From: Lewinella sp050633125
GTDB lineage: Bacteria > Bacteroidota > Bacteroidia > Chitinophagales > Saprospiraceae
Direction: 5' to 3'
Length of the DNA stretch: 64,000 nucleotides
Assembly: GCF_050633125.1 (NCBI RefSeq)
Contig: NZ_JBOEFX010000026.1
Span: forward strand, 62,001-126,000
Part shown: positions 35,626-44,451 of the stretch, piece by piece
Position numbering within the stretch: the stretch's first letter is position 1
Layout of the letters: each line of letters opens with the position of its first letter
The notes under the pieces: generated by a model
What the model was told of the DNA's origin: nothing
Database searches by the model: none
What the model saw: only the letters and a program-made list of their open reading frames with translations
Translations under genes and position numbers: made by a program

Positions 35626-36357
35626 ATGAATTACTTATCCTACCTCGGATCAATGATCCTTTTTTTGAGCTTACTATCCTGTGATGAGGAAAACTACCTG
35701 GATATTGAAACCAATTATGACACGGAGTTTTTACAAATAAAAGGTGCGTACCAAGGCCCCGACGAGGCCAGTTTTGTTGACTTTCAGATTGATATTGGTA
35801 CGCCGAATGATAGTACCATCTTAGAACAATACTTCTATTGGAACGCAGATGTATCCGAAGGCGAGCTAGGGCCAACCTTGATCGTTGGTGCTTACACCTC
35901 CCTGTCTACAATTGATCCTGTCAGTTATTTTGGGCTGCAATTCTGGTCCGACCAGTTACCTGCAACCCGGAAATGGACCAGCGAAGAGTTGGAGCAGTTT
36001 TTTGCCCCTGGTAATGTTTTTGAATTGGGCGAGGGCCCAGGCTTGGTGGATGTTTCTTTTCGTTATCCTGGTGTTGACGACTTTGGCTCTTTAGACGATA
36101 TCTCTTCTAAATCCAGTTTCCTGGAAAACCCTGTTGGCCAGTTGACGGTCACTAAAGTTGAAGAATACAAATTTGAAGGCACAAGATTAGCCGCAAACAG
36201 GGGGACAATTTATGATGGAAAGCTGATTTCGTGCATAGTCAATGCAGAAGTAGGACTAAACCGTAGCACACCGAATTGGAGAAACACGGCGTCGTTGGCT
36301 ACAGATGAAGTAGTTGCATTACAGGAGGTGGAGCTTACTTTTTTTGTGAGTTATTAA
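35626..36357 (+). CDS. Lipoprotein, hypothetical
   Basis: This is a 243-aa lipoprotein. The ATG at 35626 starts the signal SMILFLSLLSCDEEN, with the lipobox LLSC; nine residues of an earlier frame are left out. The mature part is acidic with aromatic residues and no known domain. It is the last gene of the run that begins with the ECF sigma factor, and a strong terminator follows 18 nt after its stop. Confidence 0.75.
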   Translation: MNYLSYLGSMILFLSLLSCDEENYLDIETNYDTEFLQIKGAYQGPDEASFVDFQIDIGTPNDSTILEQYFYWNADVSEGELGPTLIVGAYTSLSTIDPVSYFGLQFWSDQLPATRKWTSEELEQFFAPGNVFELGEGPGLVDVSFRYPGVDDFGSLDDISSKSSFLENPVGQLTVTKVEEYKFEGTRLAANRGTIYDGKLISCIVNAEVGLNRSTPNWRNTASLATDEVVALQEVELTFFVSY

Positions 36358-36375
36358 TAAAAACACATTAAACAC

Positions 36376-36410
36376 AAAAGCCCTCGCTGCCAATGGCAAC
36401 GAGGGCTTTT
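36376..36410. terminator. Bidirectional terminator between the sigma operon and rpmA
   Basis: AAAAGCCCTCG (36376-36386) pairs with CGAGGGCTTTT (36400-36410), with TGCC/GGCA extending the stem inside, followed by TT. It serves both the plus-strand lipoprotein gene and the minus-strand rpmA gene, whose stop lies 29 nt away. Confidence 0.9.
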
Positions 36411-36438
36411 TTATAGTAGCAATTAGCGCTAAGCTAAC

Positions 36439-37137
36439 TTACTTATCTTCTGGTTCACGGCCACCATCAAGGTGATCCTGGTAAGCTACAAGCTCGTCCC
36501 ATTTGCCATCGGCAGCAAGGCGTGCCTGCTTGGCCCATGTAGTAGGCTGGTGCATACGGTAGCGTGGTCCGGCTTCGTCGAGGATGCCTTGTACGGTTTC
36601 CGTAGCTGCGTTAGCTAGGTCTTCCCAAGTCTTGATGCCACCGTCGTGTAGTAGGCCTTCGATCTTAGGACCGACACCTTCTACCATCTTCAGGTCATCT
36701 TGCTTGATGCTTTTACCGTTTGGTAATTCAATTTTAGCGCCCGCTTTTTTAGGAGCAGCTTTCTTTGGTGCTTCAGCCTTAGGAGCTTCAGCTGCTACAG
36801 AACGTGCTTCAGCTACAGGAGCTGGAGCAGCTTTTTTAGCTGGAGCTTTCTTTACTGGAGCAGCAGGTGCTTCAGCTACTGCATCGGCAGGAAGAATGCT
36901 TACGTAAGTACGGTTAGAACGACGCTTGCGGAAAGTTACCGTGCCGTCGATCTTAGCGTGTAGGGTAAAATCTTTCCCCATGTATACGTTATCACCAGGA
37001 TGGTACTTGGTACCACGCTGACGAACGATGATGTTACCTGCGATAGCGTTTTGACCTCCGAATAGCTTAACGCCAAGTCGTTTACTCTGACTGTCGCGTC
37101 CATTGTCGGTACTACCTACACCTTTTTTATGTGCCAT
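36439..37137 (-). CDS. rpmA: Ribosomal protein bL27 with long C-terminal helix-hairpin-helix extension
   Basis: This is a 232-aa protein, against about 85 aa for ordinary L27. Residues 1-84 are a normal L27 (MAHKKGVGSTDNGRDSQSKR, AGNIIVRQRGTKYHPGDNVY), which helps position tRNA in the peptidyl-transferase centre. Residues of about 85-135 are an Ala/Lys/Pro linker, and about 147-205 form a helix-hairpin-helix domain (LKMVEGVGPKIEGLLHDGGI, then the helix with WEDLANAATE and MHQPTTWAKQARLAADG). In many Bacteroidota I recall this same tail on L21 instead; here L21 is short. It is co-transcribed with rplU, 38 nt upstream. Confidence 0.92.
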   Translation of the reverse strand: MAHKKGVGSTDNGRDSQSKRLGVKLFGGQNAIAGNIIVRQRGTKYHPGDNVYMGKDFTLHAKIDGTVTFRKRRSNRTYVSILPADAVAEAPAAPVKKAPAKKAAPAPVAEARSVAAEAPKAEAPKKAAPKKAGAKIELPNGKSIKQDDLKMVEGVGPKIEGLLHDGGIKTWEDLANAATETVQGILDEAGPRYRMHQPTTWAKQARLAADGKWDELVAYQDHLDGGREPEDK

Positions 37138-37175
37138 GGTTTAATGCTTTTTAGATGAACAATGATGCAACCGAC

Positions 37176-37484
37176 TTAGCCGGCGATGCTGTCTATTTTA
37201 ATTTTGGTAAAATGCTGGCGGTGACCATTCTTGACGCGGTATCCTTTACGGCGCTTCTTCTTGAATACGATCACTTTGTCGCCTTTCTGGTGGCCTAATA
37301 CCGTAGCATTAACCTTGGCGTCCAAAACCGGCGTGCCAATCGAGGTGTTACCGTCGTTGTTGATCATTAAAACCTGATCAAACGACATCTTATCACCTTC
37401 GCTTGCTTCTAGCTGGTGGACGAAGATCTCCTGACCTTCCTCAACTTTGAACTGTTGACCAGCTATGGTTACGATTGCGAACAT
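37176..37484 (-). CDS. rplU: Ribosomal protein bL21
   Basis: This is a 102-aa protein of the large ribosomal subunit; the length is that of a normal L21 with no tail. Features are MFAIVTIAGQQFKVEEGQEI, VLMINNDGNTSIGTPVL and the basic C-terminus KKRRKGYRVKNGHRQHFTKI. It is the first gene of the rplU-rpmA operon. TATCTTTG on the minus strand at 37522-37529 is a likely -7 box, 38 nt before the start. Confidence 0.96.
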   Translation of the reverse strand: MFAIVTIAGQQFKVEEGQEIFVHQLEASEGDKMSFDQVLMINNDGNTSIGTPVLDAKVNATVLGHQKGDKVIVFKKKRRKGYRVKNGHRQHFTKIKIDSIAG

Positions 37485-37521
37485 TAGTAGTTGTTTGTTT
37501 GAAAAATTTCCTAACGGGCTG

Positions 37522-37529
37522 CAAAGATA
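37522..37529 (-). promoter_or_regulatory. -7 box of the rplU-rpmA promoter
   Basis: On the minus strand TATCTTTG fits TAnnTTTG. Transcription would start near 37515, giving a leader of about 30 nt. No clear -33 TTG at the right spacing is seen. Confidence 0.5.
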
Positions 37530-37665
37530 AGCTTTACTTTGAAATTATTAGCGTTTCTGTTACTTTTTTTGTTAGTAGGTTGGTGGTGCTTATTCCCCTT
37601 CGAGGTTTACCCTGAGGGCGCAAAGCAGTCCACATCTTCCTACGGCCTTTTGCCGAAAGTCAGGC

Positions 37666-38976
37666 TTATTCATTTCTCGCCACTTCCCATAAATGATCAA
37701 GCAGCCGCCTGAGTAGGCTTTTGTTCTCGCTAAGTAAGATGGCTTGGGCGCGCATTTGTTGCCGAGGTTGCAATGTTATACCATAAGAAGTACGCAGACT
37801 ATCTGGGAGCCCCAAGACCAAGCGATAGCTTCCTTCTCCTTCTGCATTTGCAGCTAATGCTATTTGCTGTACTTCTGCGCGGACCTGTCCAAATTCGCGG
37901 CTAGGGTAAGCGTCCAACTCCAAGTAGGCTTTAGCTCCGGGGAAAATTTTACCGCTGGCTATTTGTGGGAGCAGCCCCTCGGCAAGGTATATGCCTGTGG
38001 TATCGGCTGGAACAATACCCATGACGACCTCGTGGGGAGATACAAAAAGGCCGGGGTAGATATTTTCGTAGAAAGAAATACTGCCGCTTTGCGTTGCTCG
38101 CAGCAAGTAAAGTTCTTGCCATTCGTAAAGCTCTTGCTGCAGAAGGCGCAACGAAGCCTGCCATCTTAGCCAGCGTTCCATGATTTGGTCGCTGACATTT
38201 TCACCGAGCGCGAGGCGGCTTTCGCGTAGTTCAGCTTCTCGGTTCCGGCTTTCGATCAACCTATTTTCTTGTTGTTTTATTTGCCTTTCCGAGCGTAAAT
38301 AATTGGTAGCAGCTTGATCTACTTCCAGTTGGCTGGCTGCTTCTTTAATGAAGAGTTCCTCATATTGATCCAATTGGTTGCGGGCAATTGCTGTTTCTAA
38401 CTCCTGGGTTTCCAGTTGTTCCTGAAGACTGGTTTGCAGTTTTTTTATCTCTTGTAATTGTTTCGCTATTTCCCGGGCGCGTGGACTATTGCTCTGCCGT
38501 TGCAGCCAATAATCAATTTCTGTACTAAGGTTTTGTAATTGGGTATAAGTACGCCCCATGGCACCCAGCTTAAGGGAGGAAGGAAGAACAACGGAAGGGA
38601 TGTCCAAAGGGCTGGAAAAGGGCGTTAGGTTAGCAATCAATTCCTCCATTTTCAAAACATCTTCCAAATCGGCAGGATTGTCGAGGGCGATTAATAACGC
38701 GTTGGTTTCTACAAATTCTCCTTCTGTTACAAGAACCTGGGCAACAACACCTTCTGTGCGCGTAACCACCGGTACAGGAGGAGCTCCCGATGTGATGATC
38801 ACTTCCGTCGTAACCTTATCAGGATAGTTGACCCAACTGGTAAACAGCAGCAGCAAAGCAAAGAACACTACAATCACCCCACTACCCCAATACAGCATCC
38901 AGCCGGCAGGACGACCAAAAATGGCCAATGTATCCTCGGCTGGTTCAAGTGGAGGCAAAGAGGGGCGAGCGGGCAT
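37666..38976 (-). CDS. HlyD-family membrane-fusion/secretion adaptor
   Basis: This is a 436-aa periplasmic adaptor anchored by one membrane helix at about residues 28-48 (GSGVIVVFFALLLLFTSWV). It has the biotinyl-lipoyl-like half motif (TRTEGVVAQVLVTEGEFVET), a long helical hairpin (about 120-290, with LEVDQAATNYLRSERQIKQQ) and a second beta part. It resembles adaptors of bacteriocin-type ABC exporters. No exporter ATPase and no outer-membrane partner gene is adjacent; the rplU operon follows and a divergent SNF2 gene precedes. The partner may be elsewhere or lost. Confidence 0.85.
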   Translation of the reverse strand: MPARPSLPPLEPAEDTLAIFGRPAGWMLYWGSGVIVVFFALLLLFTSWVNYPDKVTTEVIITSGAPPVPVVTRTEGVVAQVLVTEGEFVETNALLIALDNPADLEDVLKMEELIANLTPFSSPLDIPSVVLPSSLKLGAMGRTYTQLQNLSTEIDYWLQRQSNSPRAREIAKQLQEIKKLQTSLQEQLETQELETAIARNQLDQYEELFIKEAASQLEVDQAATNYLRSERQIKQQENRLIESRNREAELRESRLALGENVSDQIMERWLRWQASLRLLQQELYEWQELYLLRATQSGSISFYENIYPGLFVSPHEVVMGIVPADTTGIYLAEGLLPQIASGKIFPGAKAYLELDAYPSREFGQVRAEVQQIALAANAEGEGSYRLVLGLPDSLRTSYGITLQPRQQMRAQAILLSENKSLLRRLLDHLWEVARNE

Positions 38977-39046
38977 AAAGAATAATATTTAGTCCCCGTA
39001 AGATAAGTCAATTGTATTGCGTAAAAAACAAATTGAGCCTTCTTTA

Positions 39047-39160
39047 GGTTTTCAAAACAGCTAAAACGCTTAAAATGAAACGCTTAGCCCTCTACTCAGA
39101 AAACGAATACTCAATTTGTTTTTGTGCTGTTTTCTACCCTGTTTTTTTACGTTATTTTTG
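39047..39160 (+). repeat. Dispersed repeat family R3, copy 1, ending in a promoter box
   Basis: From GGTTTTCAAAACAG (39047) to TTTTTGTGCTGTTTTC (about 39134), this stretch aligns almost without gaps with 48511 onward and 58800 onward. Directly downstream TATTTTTG at 39153-39160 fits the -7 box TAnnTTTG, with the SNF2 start 30 nt further. The repeat may contribute the upstream part of the promoter. Confidence 0.65.
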
Positions 39161-39189
39161 CACCATATGTAAATTTAGTTACCCAAAGA

Positions 39190-41982
39190 ATGGATCCCAA
39201 GTGGTTGAGTGCCCTCAGGCAAGAACAAGCGGTAAAACGGAAAAAGAAAGCGACACAGTCTTCTGCTGATTTCCATTTTCGGTTATATAAAGAAGAGCAA
39301 GGAATCGCGCTACGAGTCGTCGATCCTAATGGAGCAGAAGTAGAAATAGATTACAATGAGAGCGTCGGCTACGAAAGGCAGCTGCTCAGCACTCTGCATC
39401 AATTAAAGCAACAGCAGGATTTTGTGATTGATTGGGCACAACCCAGTAACAGTATTTTCCTACATGAGCACCCCTACCTGCTAGCATTGTTGCGGCATTG
39501 CCCCCGATTGGAAAACGAAAAAGGGGAAAGCATTACTTTCTCAACAGCTAAGGGGCGGATGGTTTTTCAACTTGACCCCAAGGAAGATGACCAGCTAGAG
39601 GCCAGGCACTTCTTGATTGTTAATGAAAAGCGCCATGCGAATTTTGTGATGCTCACCGAAGATATGGTGCTTTGGGAGCAGCAAATTATCGAAGTCTCTC
39701 CCCTTGGTGGTGGCTTTGCCTTCCTTTCTGTTTTTAACACCACCATTAATAAAGCCGATGAGGTTTTCTTCTTGTCTCTCTATTTTAGCCAAATTGACAA
39801 TATAAAACTGGTTTACAATCAATACGAGCTTCATCAAACCGAGCAGCTCATCGAAGCAGAGCCTTGTCTAGTATTCGAAAAAATCGACGTTGATCAAAGT
39901 CTCTATTTGAGGGTAGGCCAAACGCTGCCACATATTGACATTGACCGGATGCAGGATTATCCCTTGGTTCGCTATGCTCAGGTGAATGAACTGGAGAAAA
40001 GAATCACGCTGCGTGTGATTCGCCAAAATCAGTATGAAGATTTACTCTACTCCATGGAGCGGATGCTGCAAAAAGGGCGAGGTAAGCAGCAATCCTTCTT
40101 TCGGGAAGATAACTTGTTTGTATTGGAGCAGGATTGCGCCAGCACCTTTATCACCGAAAACCTCCCGAAGTTGTTGCAAAGCTACCGCGTATTGGGAGCA
40201 GAACAGCTGAAAGAATATAAAATCACGGTACAATCCCCGAAGGTAAGTATGCGCCTCAGTCACGGCATCGACTTTTTGGAAGGAGAGGTAGACATTGACT
40301 TTGGTGAACAAAGTATCGGGCTTTTTGATTTGCTGCGCCAATTTCAAAAACAACGCTACGTCGTTTTAGGAGATGGCACCACGGCGATTGTCGATGAACA
40401 TTATGTGCGCCGGCTGGAACGGCTTTTTAAACATAAGGACAAAGAAAAAAAGACCCTGCAATTGTCGGTATTCGATTTGCCACTCATCGAAGATTTGATT
40501 GCAGAACAGACCGACCAATCTCCATTTAAGCGTTCGCGGGCTGTTTTTGAAGGTTTTGCTGATTTAGCAAAAAAGAAAACACAGCTACCTAAACTGAACG
40601 CTACCATGCGGCCCTACCAGAAATATGGGTTCAAGTGGCTGAACTATCTACGGGAGCAAAACCTGGGCGGCTGCCTTGCCGATGATATGGGCTTGGGGAA
40701 AACCCTACAAGCCATCAGTGTACTGGCCAAAGTTTACAGCAACCCGGAAGAAAAGCGACCTTCGCTGGTTGTGGCTCCTCGGAGTTTGTTGCAAAACTGG
40801 CGTAAAGAATGCGAGCGTTTTGCACCACAGCTCACCACCTACATCCACTACGGAACAGACCGAAACTGGGAAGCTACCGCTGGGTCGCAAGTTGTGATTA
40901 CAACCTACGCTACGATGCGTAATGATATCAAAGACCTTAAAGACATTGATCTTTGTTATGTGATCCTGGATGAGTCGCAGAACATCAAGAACATTGAAAC
41001 CCAAACCACCAGGGCTGTTTTGTTATTACAGGCGGATCACCGCCTTGCGCTCAGTGGTACGCCGATAGAGAATAATTTGGGAGAGTTGTATTCCTTGTTT
41101 CGTTTCCTCAACCCTGGTATGTTTGGCACGCTCAAGCAGTTTATGCAGGATTATGGCTATCCCATTCAAAGGGAAAACGATGCGGTAGCGACCCGTCATT
41201 TGCGTAAGAAGATATTCCCATTCATTCTTCGTCGACACAAAGAAGATGTATTGGATGACCTGCCCGACAAGGTAGAACAGACGCTGTATGTGGATATGAG
41301 CCCCGAACAAGCTCAGCTTTATGAGATGCGCCGCCGATACTATCAGGAGTTGATTGAGCAACAGGTAGCTAGCAAGGGAATTAACAAAAGTCAGTTTATC
41401 ATATTTCAGGCCCTTAATGAACTCCGCCAGATAGCTACCATCCCGGAAAGCAAGACCAATGGCAAAGTGCAGTCGGCCAAAAAAGAATTGCTACTCGAAC
41501 AACTTTGGGAAGTAATCGGAAATGGCCGTAAGGCACTCATTTTTGTCAATTTCCTGGCTGGCCTTGAGCTGCTGGGCAATGCGCTCGACGAGCAGGGCGT
41601 AGATTACGTAAGCATGAGTGGAGCCACCCGCAACCGGCAGGAATTAGTAGACCGTTTTCAGGAAGACCCTTCTTGTCGGGTCTTTTTGATGACGCTAAAA
41701 ACCGGTGGCACAGGCCTCAATCTCACAGCTGCCAGTACCGTCTTTATCTATGATCCCTGGTGGAATGTCGCTGCCGAAAAGCAGGCCATCGACCGTACAC
41801 ACCGGATAGGCCAGGTCAATAAAGTCCATGCCTTGCGGCTTATTACAGTAGGAACCATTGAGGAGAAAATTCGACTTTTACAGGAAAAGAAACAAGAGTT
41901 ATTCGATAATGTTATCGGTGCTGACGGCGCTGCAGCTAAGAATATTACGGCAGAGGATATCGATTTTATCTTAGGGAAATAG
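39190..41982 (+). CDS. SNF2-family DEAD/DEAH-box helicase-like ATPase
   Basis: This is a 930-aa protein, Swi2/Snf2 superfamily 2. I chose the ATG at 39190 (MDPKWLSALRQEQ), because the longer frame would begin upstream of the likely promoter. Residues 1-440 are a family-specific N-terminal region without a recognised SWIM zinc finger. The motor core has motif I GCLADDMGLGKTLQ near 495, motif II LDESQ near 593, LALSGTPIENNLGELYSLFR, and the C-lobe with GTGLNLTAASTVFIYDPWW and AIDRTHRIGQVNKVHALRL. Such bacterial proteins translocate on DNA to remodel bound proteins; a helicase activity proper is not expected. The next gene begins nine nt after the stop, so the two are surely co-transcribed. Confidence 0.93.
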   Translation: MDPKWLSALRQEQAVKRKKKATQSSADFHFRLYKEEQGIALRVVDPNGAEVEIDYNESVGYERQLLSTLHQLKQQQDFVIDWAQPSNSIFLHEHPYLLALLRHCPRLENEKGESITFSTAKGRMVFQLDPKEDDQLEARHFLIVNEKRHANFVMLTEDMVLWEQQIIEVSPLGGGFAFLSVFNTTINKADEVFFLSLYFSQIDNIKLVYNQYELHQTEQLIEAEPCLVFEKIDVDQSLYLRVGQTLPHIDIDRMQDYPLVRYAQVNELEKRITLRVIRQNQYEDLLYSMERMLQKGRGKQQSFFREDNLFVLEQDCASTFITENLPKLLQSYRVLGAEQLKEYKITVQSPKVSMRLSHGIDFLEGEVDIDFGEQSIGLFDLLRQFQKQRYVVLGDGTTAIVDEHYVRRLERLFKHKDKEKKTLQLSVFDLPLIEDLIAEQTDQSPFKRSRAVFEGFADLAKKKTQLPKLNATMRPYQKYGFKWLNYLREQNLGGCLADDMGLGKTLQAISVLAKVYSNPEEKRPSLVVAPRSLLQNWRKECERFAPQLTTYIHYGTDRNWEATAGSQVVITTYATMRNDIKDLKDIDLCYVILDESQNIKNIETQTTRAVLLLQADHRLALSGTPIENNLGELYSLFRFLNPGMFGTLKQFMQDYGYPIQRENDAVATRHLRKKIFPFILRRHKEDVLDDLPDKVEQTLYVDMSPEQAQLYEMRRRYYQELIEQQVASKGINKSQFIIFQALNELRQIATIPESKTNGKVQSAKKELLLEQLWEVIGNGRKALIFVNFLAGLELLGNALDEQGVDYVSMSGATRNRQELVDRFQEDPSCRVFLMTLKTGGTGLNLTAASTVFIYDPWWNVAAEKQAIDRTHRIGQVNKVHALRLITVGTIEEKIRLLQEKKQELFDNVIGADGAAAKNITAEDIDFILGK

Positions 41983-41991
41983 CCAGGAGAG

Positions 41992-43836
41992 ATGATACAA
42001 GAAGATGGAAATTTAGGCTGGAAAACGAGTGATGTTGCAGAAGGTTTTGATGAATTGACTAAGAACGATTTGTCGCAAACCTTTTGGCGCTTGGCAGTGC
42101 CTTTCGTAAAAAAAGAGCGGAAGCTGATTTTGAGTCAGTTGCCTGCTGCTTCGGCTATCTATCGCGAGTGGGCGACTTATGGCAACCGCTCCCCTCAGAA
42201 ATCTTTGATGATCAAGGTGTGTAGTTTGCCGTTCATGTCCAAGAGCTTGTATCAGCGTTTTGTAGCAACCCTTGACCCTGAGGTGAAGACCTTGATGGAA
42301 TACCTGGCCTTGAAGGGGCCACTGAGTCATTTGATGATTGAGAAAGAACTGGCAATTACCACCTATGAAAAAGAATACCAGGAAGGTGGAATGCACCGTT
42401 ACAATCGGCCGAGTATAAAACTACTGCCCCAGTTTCGTGTCTTACCCTACCGCGAGCCGTATAGTTATTATTATGGCAGAGAAGCTAAAATTGTCTTCCT
42501 GTTGCCCAAGCTGCTGCAAAAGATCGTCGCTATTCTCTCTTCGCCGATTGAGGCAAGGCTGCCGTCTTATCCGGAGTTGCCTGATAGTGCAAAAAAGATG
42601 AATGTCTTTTATGGGGAAGAGCTGATCTTACGAGAGTTGCCGGGGTTAATTATTTTCCTGAACAACAAGCGCCCTAAACTCAGTAAAAAAGGGCGCCCCA
42701 ATGCTGCTTCCATCCGCGCTTTGGGTAAAAAGTTGGCACTTACGGAATTTTATCCGGCGACCAAGCAAAAGGAACTCATGCATATGCGGGCCAATATGCT
42801 GGCCAGCCTCTTGTTGCAGCTGGATGATTTGCCCAATAATGCAAGTCCGCCGGATTTGATCAAACATCTTTTTACGAAAACCTACCCCCAGCAATTTCGT
42901 TCCGCCCTGCATTTACTGACGTACGTTAATGGCGTTTCCAGCTTAAGAGCGCCCGCTTTCCGGAAGGTGGAGCATGATTCAGTGGAGTACTTTCAGCCGC
43001 TCTACGAACAAGGTTGGGTAGAGCATAAAGACTGGCAGCATCAAAAGGAGAGAACCGCCTACCATATTGATTTTGTTGAACCCAGAGAGTTGAACCGCTT
43101 AATGCTGGAGGTTCCAGGAGAATTTACAAGCAGTTCTTTTTCTACGACAATGGAGGTTGCTCCCTTTTACGGGCAGAAACTTATCCAGTGGCCGATCCTA
43201 CGTGCGCACCTGTTCCTCTTTGCGGCCTGGGGGCTCCTTGACCTGGTGTGCGAAGAGCCCAATTGTAAAGGGATTGGCTACACCTGTGACAGTCCCTACG
43301 ATGGCGTGAGATATATTCGACTTACCCCCTTGGGAGCCTATGTTTTAGGATACACAGATGAATACGAATCTGAAATCACGCAGCCCTTTGAGTTGGAACT
43401 CTCTGACGATGTTCTCTCCATTTTGCTAACTGCCGGCGACATGGAATTGGCCAGCCGTGCCATTGCATCTTTTGCGCGGCCCGTAGGCAGTAAACGCTTC
43501 CAGACCAATGCCGATATGTTTTTGCAAGACTGCAATACAGCAAAGGATTTAAAGCAGAAGATTGATCTTTTTAGCACCCTCTTTCCAGGTGACCTCCCCT
43601 CCAATTGGCAGACCTTCTTTAAGGAGCTTTCGCAAAAGGCCAATCCGCTAACCGAAGAAGAATTCCTCGTCTTTTCAATCAATCCCAATGATCAGAAGCT
43701 CTTGCAACTATTAGCTCAGGACGAAAAGATCCGGGAACTTTGCAGCAAGGCAGAAGGCTATCGTATACTGGTGCGAACCAAGGATTTTAAACGCTTACAG
43801 AAGCTATTGCGGGCTTATGGGTATTTGGTGGAGTAA
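41992..43836 (+). CDS. Uncharacterised 614-aa partner of the SNF2 protein
   Basis: This is a 614-aa soluble protein, nine nt downstream of the SNF2 gene. It has no signal peptide or membrane helix. Several segments look like winged-helix units (LMEYLALKGPLSHLMIEKEL near residue 100; a region near 420 with LFLFAAWGLLDLVCEEPNCK). The last 50 residues (LLQLLAQDEKIRELCSKAEG then YRILVRTKDFKRLQKLLRAY) resemble the end of the helicase-associated domain (Helicase_C_3/XPB-like) seen in other bacteria beside XPB-type helicases; this is a weak match by eye. I do not recognise the family and give no function. It may be the specificity or regulatory partner of the motor protein. Confidence 0.8.
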   Translation: MIQEDGNLGWKTSDVAEGFDELTKNDLSQTFWRLAVPFVKKERKLILSQLPAASAIYREWATYGNRSPQKSLMIKVCSLPFMSKSLYQRFVATLDPEVKTLMEYLALKGPLSHLMIEKELAITTYEKEYQEGGMHRYNRPSIKLLPQFRVLPYREPYSYYYGREAKIVFLLPKLLQKIVAILSSPIEARLPSYPELPDSAKKMNVFYGEELILRELPGLIIFLNNKRPKLSKKGRPNAASIRALGKKLALTEFYPATKQKELMHMRANMLASLLLQLDDLPNNASPPDLIKHLFTKTYPQQFRSALHLLTYVNGVSSLRAPAFRKVEHDSVEYFQPLYEQGWVEHKDWQHQKERTAYHIDFVEPRELNRLMLEVPGEFTSSSFSTTMEVAPFYGQKLIQWPILRAHLFLFAAWGLLDLVCEEPNCKGIGYTCDSPYDGVRYIRLTPLGAYVLGYTDEYESEITQPFELELSDDVLSILLTAGDMELASRAIASFARPVGSKRFQTNADMFLQDCNTAKDLKQKIDLFSTLFPGDLPSNWQTFFKELSQKANPLTEEEFLVFSINPNDQKLLQLLAQDEKIRELCSKAEGYRILVRTKDFKRLQKLLRAYGYLVE

Positions 43837-43890
43837 GGGAGTTGCTTGCGTTGCATAGGCTGGAGAGTCTTTCACCGTTTCATCGGGATT

Positions 43891-44322
43891 TCATGGGTGC
43901 CGGAACCATTCTGTCAACCTGGTGAGGCTATCCTTCCCAATTTGCTGCAGACGCACATGGTCGGGCGATATTTCTTTTATTTTATAGATGATGTCGTCAT
44001 GGGGAGGTTTTTTTTCGATTAATAAAACGGAGTCACTGAGGCGGATGGACCAGTGCCCACCCCCATACATCTTGCTTTTCTCGATGCCCCGATAAGTATA
44101 ACTTGCGTCTGCACTCAAGAGGTGGTAACATCTATCATTGTCCAGCCCGGCAGGGTAGTCATTATGGTTCCACTTTCCTACTAACTGCTTTTCCAATATA
44201 TTTCTATTGCCTATTTCTTTTAGTTTGGCTTTTTCTCGTTCTTCTTCGGTGGGCAAGAACATGTCAAGTAAAACCCATAATACAACGCCGCCGAGCAATA
44301 CTAGTATTTTTGGAAGTTTCAT
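43891..44322 (-). CDS. Membrane-anchored protein, hypothetical
   Basis: This is a 143-aa protein. The ATG at 44322 starts a hydrophobic N-terminus (KILVLLGGVVLWVLLDMFLP), an uncleaved-looking anchor followed by a charged helix (TEEEREKAKLKEIGNRNILE). The rest is beta-rich, with LVGKWNHNDYPAGLDNDRCY and ADASYTYRGIEKSKMYGGGH, a lipocalin-like pattern (G-x-W ... Y). Such small lipocalin-like anchored proteins are frequent in Bacteroidota, with unknown roles. Confidence 0.65.
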   Translation of the reverse strand: MKLPKILVLLGGVVLWVLLDMFLPTEEEREKAKLKEIGNRNILEKQLVGKWNHNDYPAGLDNDRCYHLLSADASYTYRGIEKSKMYGGGHWSIRLSDSVLLIEKKPPHDDIIYKIKEISPDHVRLQQIGKDSLTRLTEWFRHP

Positions 44323-44451
44323 ACTTCGGTTTTTTCGATATTTGTGGGGCTGAATCAAGTTGAACATTTATCACCCCTGATGGAAGTTTTCGATAATGTC
44401 TATAGTATGAAAGCGCATTTCATCCGTTTGGCTTACCGATTAATTTAGGCT

